A DNA stretch of 64,000 bases from Earliella scabrosa (lineage: Eukaryota > Basidiomycota > Agaricomycetes > Polyporales > Polyporaceae): NCBI GenBank assembly GCA_022605405.1, contig JABYQQ010000003.1, forward strand, positions 1,550,001 to 1,614,000. Direction: 5' to 3'. Below the pieces are notes generated by a model that was given only the letters and a program-made list of their open reading frames with translations, searched no databases and was not told the DNA's origin. Positions 56,387-64,000 of the stretch are shown here, in pieces. A program made the translations under genes and the position numbers. Position 1 is the stretch's first letter. Every line of letters starts with the position of its first letter.

Positions 56387-56936
56387 ATGGAAGGTGAGTG
56401 GGAATGCGGTTCTGGGGTGCTTTGGTTGTTGATAACTGTGTTGGTGTTAGTAGCAGTCAACACCCTACCGTTCGATCATATCAACGAGGGCTCTGGAAGT
56501 GGTTCGGCACACATCGTTCGTGGTATGTTGCTGGTGATTTAGATTGAATTTTGAAGTCGAGTTTGATTTTCATTCCGAGCAGTGCCCTCCACCGTGTTAT
56601 CACAAAACTCGCGTGAGTGCAGCCTTAGTTCCATACAGCATGACCATCTAATGTCTGTATTTAGCGATACACTCCCAGAGTCACGCTGTTTCTGAATGCA
56701 GTGCGCAGAACGAGCAATCTCTTGGCGGGGCTGCTAGTGAGTTTTGTATAATGCTAGTTCAATCTACTTACATACTAATTTGTGATCTAGGCCGCTCTGG
56801 TGATGAGCCTACTGTGGCACTGCCGCTTCAGACAAGCGACACGCAGGCCCGTCTCGGTGAGTTACCATAACCCTGCAGCGTACAACAATGACTGACAGTC
56901 ATCGGAATATCCCCGTATCATTTACGGATATTGTGA
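56387..56936 (+). CDS. Six-exon mini-gene, hypothetical 92-residue protein
   Basis: Exons 56387-56393, 56457-56522, 56583-56612, 56665-56736, 56791-56856 and 56899-56936 (7, 66, 30, 72, 66 and 38 bases) total 93 codons with every junction GT-AG and in phase. Product: MEVNTLPFDHINEGSGSGSA, VPSTVLSQNS, IHSQSHAVSECSAQNEQSL, GDEPTVALPLQTSDTQARL, then VIGISPYHLRIL. It is polar and probably disordered. It ends about 150 bases before the Helitron gene, so its last exon could be a by-product of insertion into a longer host gene. Confidence 0.55.
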
Positions 56937-59427
56937 CACATAACACCGATTATCTGAATGTGCTGCTTGATTCAATTGCGACCAAATAATATTGCTGCTA
57001 CCATGATGCACTTCTACAGCATTACCCACTCAACTTGATGCTATTGTGGTAGTTCTGCAAAATTCTCGTTTATTTAAAGTCCGCCGTATGATATCCACAG
57101 CGCACTTGGACACTATCTTCAAGTTTAGCAGAACAACACGTTTTCCTCACATGGAAAGTAATTGTATAAACCCAGGGGACATAGTTTTCAAAAAGCCGGC
57201 TCGAGAGGTTGTACATCTCTTCAACTATTGGACCATGAGTAATCTCCGGCATATTGCGGTGACTCATTCAGTGCCAATAAAGCCAAGTGACTCTTTGACA
57301 CAGCTCAAAGATGCAATCCTAACACATCACTGCAATGACAGCTGTTCAGAGTACGAGTATGTGTTCAATGTTATGAAGAACATCCGACAGGTCAAGCGTA
57401 AACCAACTTGCACTGCTGAAGTAGTGGAAACCAGTAACATTGAAAGTCATCAAGATGACACTCAGAGCAGAATCAGTGAGGGACAGCAAGTGGCAGATTT
57501 AACTAACGCAGAGATACCATCTTATCTCCAAGTTGCCAATGAACAGCTTAGAAGAACCATTATTAAAGAGTGGGAGCAAGCAACATGCATAGATACCTTA
57601 AAAGAACAGGCATGTGCCATCTGTGGTCGTGCAACATCCAATCGTTGTATTGTTCTTCTAAATCCCAACCATATTAATCTAGCACTGTTAAGAAATGATG
57701 ATCTTCCTCTCCATGCCAGACCAACCAACTACTCCCTCACAGCGTATGATGGTGCAATACTATGTGCAGATGGCTTAACAAGAACTGATGTTAAAGCAGA
57801 TATGAGGACATGCAAAGAATGTGCTCGTGAGATCAGAAAACGCAAGCGTATGCCCAAGTTTGCTCTTGCTAACTGGCTATACTATGGCTATGATAGTCTG
57901 CCAAATAATGTTAGAGATGCATTCAAAGAGGCTACATACACTGAACGTGTCCTCATATCACGGGCACGTGCAAGCAAAATCTCATTTCGATTTAGTGAAA
58001 AACCAGGTCATAACCAATTTGGAACTGATCCACGTGGTGTTCAAGGATATGTTCATGGTAATGTTGCCATACACCCTCAAGATGCTACACATCTTAACGA
58101 AGTGTTGCCACCCTCACAGGAAGTTGTCAGAGATATGATATGTGCCATCTTTCTAAGTGGTGACAAAAAGGTAACAGCCGATAATGTACGTGATTTAAAA
58201 CCAGAACCTATGCTGGCACGCAAAGCTCGTGTGCAGCTTATGATCGAATTTCTTATTAGAGAGAACAGTCATTATCAGGTCTCAAACAGATTTCGTGGAT
58301 TTAGCCAGCAAAATCTAGACTCTTTGTTTGAGCCAGGGCAACAGACCACTAATGAGAGTATTCCATGTGGTATTGAGATTGGATGTGTTCAGAGCAATCA
58401 AGCAGTGGAGGCCTCAACAGAAGGATATGTGCCAAGTGAACATCCACAAACCAATTCAGATGAGATTATTATGGACAGTGTCGGATATCTACACAGTGAT
58501 GACACACCTTTAGACACCAACCAGATGAAAGCATATGCACTCAAGCACTGTCTTAGTGGGGGAACTTTTGTACAGTCACGTGCAGGCTCTAGATTTGTTC
58601 CTGACTTTGAGAACTCATCACTGCTTTCCTGGCTCTTTCCGCATCTAGATCCATGGGGTATAGGAGGTTTTTTTGAACCACGTCGCACTCGACCACTTTC
58701 ATTAGATGAACAACTAAAATATCTCATGCACTTAAAAAGTTCTCCTTTCAAAACAGACCCAGACTTTGCATTCGTTTATTATAACATCAAACAGAAAAAG
58801 GCGGTGTTTGACTCAGTTACCTTTCGAGTTCCAGCAAATCAACGTGAGAATATTGTTAGCCAATTACTAGCAGTGAATGTTGAGAAGCTTGATGTGTTAT
58901 CAAAAAAACTGAAAGAAAATGCATACTATCAACCTGATGATATTGATGAAAAGAATATCATCAAACTACTTGCCCGAATAAATGCAGTGTCCCATGATGT
59001 TCCAGGATCCAATGGATATAAACTGACTCTTCGTAACCAGATTCGATCACTGATATATAAGCAAGGTCCTCCTACACTATTTGTCACATTGAACCCTTCT
59101 GATATACACCATCCACTTGTGCAGATGTATGCAGGGCATGAAATATCTGAAACTGATATACTAAGAGGGCAGGAATTAAGCCACTGGCAGAGACAGAAAC
59201 TCGTGGCCCAAAATCCTGATGCATGTGCGAAGTTTTTCCATACAATGATTAGCAAATTTGTAGAAATTGTACTGCGCTATGGTAGACCAGGAAAAGGATT
59301 GTTTGGCAAGTGTACAGGATACTATGGTACAGTAGAGGCACAGGGAAGAGGTACTCTGCATTGCCACATGTTAATATGGCTTGAGGGCCACCCATCACCT
59401 CAAAAACTTCGTGACTTGATGAGTGAA

Positions 59428-59455
59428 CATCAGCAGATGTCGTTTTTTTCTAAAA
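59428..59455 (+). repeat. Left terminal inverted repeat
   Basis: 28 bases, starting CATCAGCAGATG. Followed by degenerate TCTAAAACCTCTAAGAATC-type subrepeats and their inverted forms up to about 59515. Confidence 0.75.
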
Positions 59456-59863
59456 CCTCTAAGAATCTCTAAAAATTGTCTTAGAGATTTTAGAACTTTT
59501 AGAGAAATTAGATGTCTCAGATATGACAGCAAACCTATGATGCATGCAATTTCAGCCTACTCACAAGTCCTGCTTCAAGAAGCAGCACCAGCTTTGCATG
59601 AGCAGCCATACTTTGCATTAGTATATTGCTGGAAGATATGACTGGTAACTAGTACCAGCATATGGCAGCAATTAGACAAGAGATTTATGATCAATTCTTC
59701 ATGTTACAGAAGCCCAATGTGTCGCATTTTGATATGCAATAAATGATATATAACAGAACAGTAGTATACATTAGACTGGAGAGCAGAGTAGTCACAGTGT
59801 CCAGCACATTTGCATAAGTCCAACAAAGTATGGTATATATTGTATTTACTCCCCAGAATATAT

Positions 59864-59947
59864 GTGCTCAAGTGGTGCAGTGGTAAACTGTTCTGATTGC
59901 TCTTACCTCAAATGCTGAAGTCATGGGTTCAATTCTGGCTGAGTGCA
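59864..59947 (+). other. tRNA-like sequence inside the inserted element
   Basis: GTGCTCA at 59864-59870 pairs over all seven positions with TGAGTGC at 59940-59946, followed by A, giving a tRNA acceptor stem with two G-U pairs. An A box TGGTGCAGTGG is at 59873-59883 and a B-box-like GGTTCAATTC at 59926-59935. The T stem is weak (three of five pairs), so it is a tRNA relic or SINE-like promoter rather than a working tRNA. Confidence 0.55.
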
Positions 59948-60151
59948 TTTTTATTCTGGGCATCCACCTACCAGTCTGTGTGTGTGATGTGTCTCTAGCA
60001 TTTAAAAAGATCACATTGATTATACAAGGATGCAACAGGCACTGAAGCAAATTGCCCACATATGAGCTGGGAGCTCTAAAACCACTAGACATCTATGTTC
60101 CACTAAGTGCCTCTAAGATATCTAAAACATCTAAATTAGAGGTTTTAGGAG

Positions 60152-60179
60152 TTTTAGGGGAAAACTGCATCTGCTGATG
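60152..60179 (-). repeat. Right terminal inverted repeat
   Basis: Inverse of the left repeat; differs at five of 28 positions (TC to CA and TTT to CCC). Preceded by CCTAAAAC-type subrepeats from about 60110. Confidence 0.75.
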
Positions 60180-63100
60180 AATCCAGTGAATACAAACAGT
60201 CAATGTTTACGTGGCTCGAGTCTATTATTAAGTCAGAGCTCATAGGAACTACTGAAGTTGTTAATGAGCTAAATGGACATCCACTGCCTCCCCCAGAACG
60301 TGAACCTGGCTCTATTCATCCTGGTACAGTGGCTGCACCCTCAATTACAGCATTCAGTAATTTTGCAGACTTTCAGATTGCATGTGATACATTTGTAAAT
60401 GATCTTGTCAAAGCATATAATTGGCACAAGCATAAGGCAACTTGTTTTAAATATACCACACCTGGCAGTGTACCCAAACAACCCAAAGATCAAGACGAAC
60501 AATGCAGAATGCGTATAGATGGATCTGTACGACCACATACAGTCCTTGACACTGAGACAGGATCTATACTATTGCGTCGTTTCCATCCTAGAATTGCCAA
60601 TTTCAATGACCTGGTGATTTTTCTGATGAAGTCAAACATGGACATAAAATTTATCGGCTCTGGTGAAGCAGCCAAAGCATTGATATATTACATAACAGAC
60701 TACATTACCAAGGCATCTGTGTCGACCCACATTGGATTAGGTGCACTTACCTACGCTATTAAGAAAACCAACGAGCAGCTACCTCATATGCAAGACGATG
60801 GAGAGCGCGTATCACGTACTGCACTTACTGCAACTCTCAACCGAATGATGTCAAGACAGGAAATTTCTCATCAACAGGTTATGAGCTATCTTGTTGGAGG
60901 TGGTGATTATTACACAAGCCACACATTTAAGTTCTTACATTGGAGATCTTTTGACAGGCTGTTTGAGCAGTTTGTTGATGCTGAACACGACCAGTTACAG
61001 AGTGACATGCAATACACAGAGACCATTAATACTGACCCAGGCATGCAATCCAGTGATCGTGATCAGTCAGTCGATCCCATGGATATAGATATGAACAATT
61101 TGGACAACACAGCACCTCATGATGATAGTGATGATGATATACACCCAGCAAATGAGAGTGTCACCCTGATGTTAAGTCCTGGCTCTATCAGTGCAGTAAA
61201 TCAACAACAAGATTATATCTATCGGAGTAACTGCTCACTGTTTAATAATATGTGCTTGTATGAGTTTGTCGGTAATGTAGACAAAATCAGCAAAAGATCA
61301 GAAACCAGTGACAGTTTCAATGATGAGGGTGAAGAAGAAGTTGCAATTCCTACCAGAGGTCGTCCCATGCTGGCTCGAGGTTTGTTTAATAATATGGCAC
61401 ATTCTCAATTTCATACACATATGTTGAGGCATCGGGCTCGTGCAGCGGTGCCTGTAATATTAGGTGAAAGGATACCAAGGTCAGATAGAGAGGAGGAGGA
61501 AAAACTGAAGTGGGCTCGGATGATGTTGATATTGTTTACACCATGGCGACAACCCTCTGATCTGAAGACAACTAATGAAACATGGCTTGAAGCATTTGAA
61601 AGACGGCGTTCTATTATAACTGTTGAGCATGAAAAAGTCATAGCTAATATGAATGTATTATCTGAATGTCGTGATGTGCGTGATGCACATTCTGCAATGA
61701 GAAAACAACAAGCTAGAGCAGTGGTAGAAGATTCTGGAGAACATGACAATACCAATAACACAGAAGAGACATATGAGATGATATCACATCAAACATCAGG
61801 CTCTGTATATCATGATCCTGGTGATGTTACTGAATGCCAGAAAGTATTAGATGATAGAATAGGACAGCCTGCAAGAACAGCATTAGATTCTTGCTTTGGT
61901 GGAAATGCAGACACATCATGTTCAACAACAGCCCAAATGTCACATCAACATAACAGTGTACAACAGACAACTGAACACGACAAAGAGAAAATACATGAAC
62001 ATATGATTCACATGCGCAAATTAAAGCGGATTCGCCGCCCTCAGAGTGCCAAATCAGAGCAGTTAAGGCCTCATAAGCGGCGACGGACTGATGAACTTAT
62101 TCAAAATGCAACATTATCTCATACATCTGCAGTTGATGGACAGCCTATATATAGTCCATCTGCAATACAAGATGCTATTGAACAAGTTGTAGATGAGATG
62201 TCTTTGAATACCAACAGTGAGCAAGAGAGAGCATTTCGCATAGTTGGAAATCACGTACAAGCTGGAGGAGGAGAGCAGCTTCTTATGTATATTGCTGGTG
62301 TGGGTGGAACAGGAAAAACACATGTTATACGTGCAATGTTGCGGTTGTTTGAGCTTTTGAATCGCTCAAGAGAGATCCTTGTTGGTGCACCCACAGGTGC
62401 AGCTGCAATCAATGTAGGAGGCTATACCTATCATTCTTTAACAATGTTAAACTCCAAGGGTAAAAATAGTATAGCTTCACTACAGACAATGTGGACTCCT
62501 GTCAGATATTTTATTATTGATGAGGTTTCAATGATAGGAGCTCGTATTCTAAGTCAGTTATCAAACAGACTACAACAGGCAAAGGGATCAAACAACCAGT
62601 CAGCTGCGGAACCATTTGGGGGGTTACACATGATTTTTACTGGAGACTTTGGTCAGTTACGTCCAGTCAAGGAAATGTCATTGTACGACCACAGACTGGT
62701 AGGTAACCCTGCCATGCAACTTGGACAGACCATCAGTGGTGTCAGTGCTCTGAAAGGTGCATATCTGTGGCGTCTTGTGAAGACAGTGGTCAAGCTATGT
62801 AAAAATCATAGACAAATAGATGACCCCACATATGCTGATATTCTTGCTCGTACACGTATTGGTGAGTCTCGAGCTAATGTTTCTGCTACTTCAGAAACAA
62901 GTGATATTGAACTTTTGTATCATCGAGTTGCCCATCATGTCTTCAGATCTCACCCTGAAGTATTGGCAAGTTTTGAGGAAGCCCCAGTTATTGTTGGATC
63001 AAAAGCTTTGAGAGATATGTTAAATATCAGACGGGCCTACCACCATTCACAGCGGCTTGGCCAAACCATCCATGTATATCATGCACGAGATAGAATGTGT

Positions 63101-63775
63101 CGTGCTCCGGTCCCTCAACGCTTGCGTGAACCATTGTGGAATATTCAATCTAATAAATGTGCAGACAGTCCGGGCAGATTACCACTTTTTTGTGGAATGA
63201 AGGTTATGATTAGTGAGAACATTGCCTTTAGTATGAGGCTTGTTAATGGTGCTGAAGGAGTCGTTGAGAAAATATTATGGAGTGAGGAAAATGGCAAACG
63301 ATTTGCTGATGTAGTATATGTACGTGTTCCTGGTGCTGGAAAGGTTTACTCAGATTTGGAACCAGATGTTGTACCCATTTTTCCTGAAATATCGAGCTTC
63401 AATGTGACTATGGTCGTTGGGGGACGGACTATTAGCAAATACATTTCCCGACGTCAACTGCCGCTCCTTCCTGCGTATGCATATACAGACTATAAGAGTC
63501 AGGGCAAGTCCCTAGATCATGCTATCATTGATATTGAGAGTGCAAATTCATTACAAGGTGTCTATGTCATGCTTTCACGTGTCCGTCGTATGCAAGGATT
63601 GCTGATACTGCGACCATTTTCCAGTGCAAAGTTGTGCAAGCGATTATCTCAGGAATTGAGATGTGAACTAAGTCGAATAGATGACTTAGCAGAGCAGACC
63701 AGAGTGCGCTATGAGCTTACAGAGAGAATTCGAACTTCTGCCTCTTGTGATGTGAGTGGAAATATGTCTGATTAA

Positions 63776-64000
63776 CAGTCCTGTGCTGTTCTGATTGAAT
63801 GTCTGTTCTATATTAACATTACAGTGGACGAGGATGCAACCGTGCTACAGTGTCAATCTCAAACCAGCCAGAACTAGCTGAAGAGTTGTCTGTTTGACGA
63901 CACACTCTAACTGCAACCATCACGAGATCGTCCGTAAGAAGATCTGTGATAGAGATTCGTGGGGGGTTATTCATTGATCCGGTCACTGAGGTGGGATCCA
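63776..64000. other. Helitron 3' flank to window end
   Basis: No certain CTRR terminus with preceding hairpin could be placed; base composition becomes host-like after about 63830. Confidence 0.35.

Larger units (their letters stand above)
59428..60179. mobile_element. 752-bp non-autonomous element with terminal inverted repeats
   Basis: The left end CATCAGCAGATGTCGTTTT and the inverted right end CATCAGCAGATGCAGTTTT match at 23 of the first 28 positions, continuing into CTAAAA-rich subterminal repeats on both sides. Flanks are AA and AA, consistent with a 2-bp duplication (or GAA if the right end is one base shorter). It has no coding capacity and contains a tRNA-like sequence at 59864-59947. 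Superfamily not identified. Confidence 0.75.
56937..63775 (+). mobile_element. Helitron (rolling-circle DNA transposon), ends not resolved
   Basis: AT-rich block, clearly different from the GC-richer host DNA, carrying a Rep/helicase gene. Helitrons replicate by an HUH nuclease and have TC and CTRR ends with a 3' hairpin; I could not fix either end by eye, so the limits given are those of the AT-rich block and gene. Interrupted by the element at 59428-60179. Confidence 0.8.
57088..63775 (+). pseudogene. Helitron Rep/helicase gene interrupted by a 752-bp insertion
   Basis: First real ATG at 57088, or MESNCINPGD at 57151. The N-part has a Cys-rich motif (CAICGRATSNRC and CKECARE) and the HUH motif GTLHCHMLIWLEG at about 59350-59390. 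The frame then runs into the insertion and stops at 59470. After the insertion it resumes at 60182 and stays open to 63775: the Rep tyrosine motif YYITDYITKAS, an acidic Asn/Asp/His-rich linker (about 61000-62100), and a Pif1-type SF1 helicase with Walker A GVGGTGKTHVIR, FIIDEVSMIG, FTGDFGQLRPV, YTDYKSQGKSLDHAIIDI and VMLSRVRRMQGLL. Apart from the insertion no stop or frameshift is seen in about 2,000 codons. Confidence 0.85.

Noticed and set aside
1..64000. CRISPR arrays, bacterial operons, ribosomal RNA
   Set aside because: None seen; intron structure and gene content are eukaryotic throughout.

Overview
The window reads as nuclear DNA of a filamentous basidiomycete, most likely an agaricomycete. 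Genes are split by many 45-75 bp GT-AG introns, intergenic DNA is short, and the fungal set includes Vac8, Rok1, PIG-P, secreted GH16 glucanases and a Helitron of the fungal Rep/helicase type. All exon joins were made by eye from splice consensus and reading phase, so ends of weaker models are approximate.

From 1 to about 34.3 kb the window is ordinary gene-rich chromosome. It holds the 3' part of a mitochondrial [2Fe-2S] ferredoxin, a GCNA/SprT-type protease with SUMO-interaction motifs, a lineage-specific coiled-coil protein, a peroxisomal acyl-CoA oxidase-like flavoprotein, two tandem GH16 glucanases, Vac8 divergent from an acyl-protein thioesterase, the CCA-adding enzyme with two possible starts, a MATA-type HMG-box factor, the DEAD-box helicase Rok1, the GPI-synthesis subunit PIG-P and a four-AT-hook nuclear protein.

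From about 34.9 to 56.9 kb the character changes. Nearly every model is a small, intron-containing protein I cannot place in a known family, on both strands. Among them are a CLK/DYRK-like kinase with altered HRD and DFG motifs, an F-box-like protein, and at least four small proteins (near 40.0, 41.2, 44.5 and 45.5 kb) whose C-terminal halves share a strand-then-helix pattern and look like diverged paralogs. GC-rich hairpins and GA-rich tandem repeats lie between them.

From about 56.9 kb to near the end is an AT-rich Helitron carrying one long Rep/helicase gene. The reading frame is broken by a 752 bp element with imperfect terminal inverted repeats and an internal tRNA-like sequence. Taking out the insert plus 2 bp rejoins the frame exactly, which suggests a young insertion. 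A complete six-exon mini-gene ends about 150 bp before the Helitron gene.
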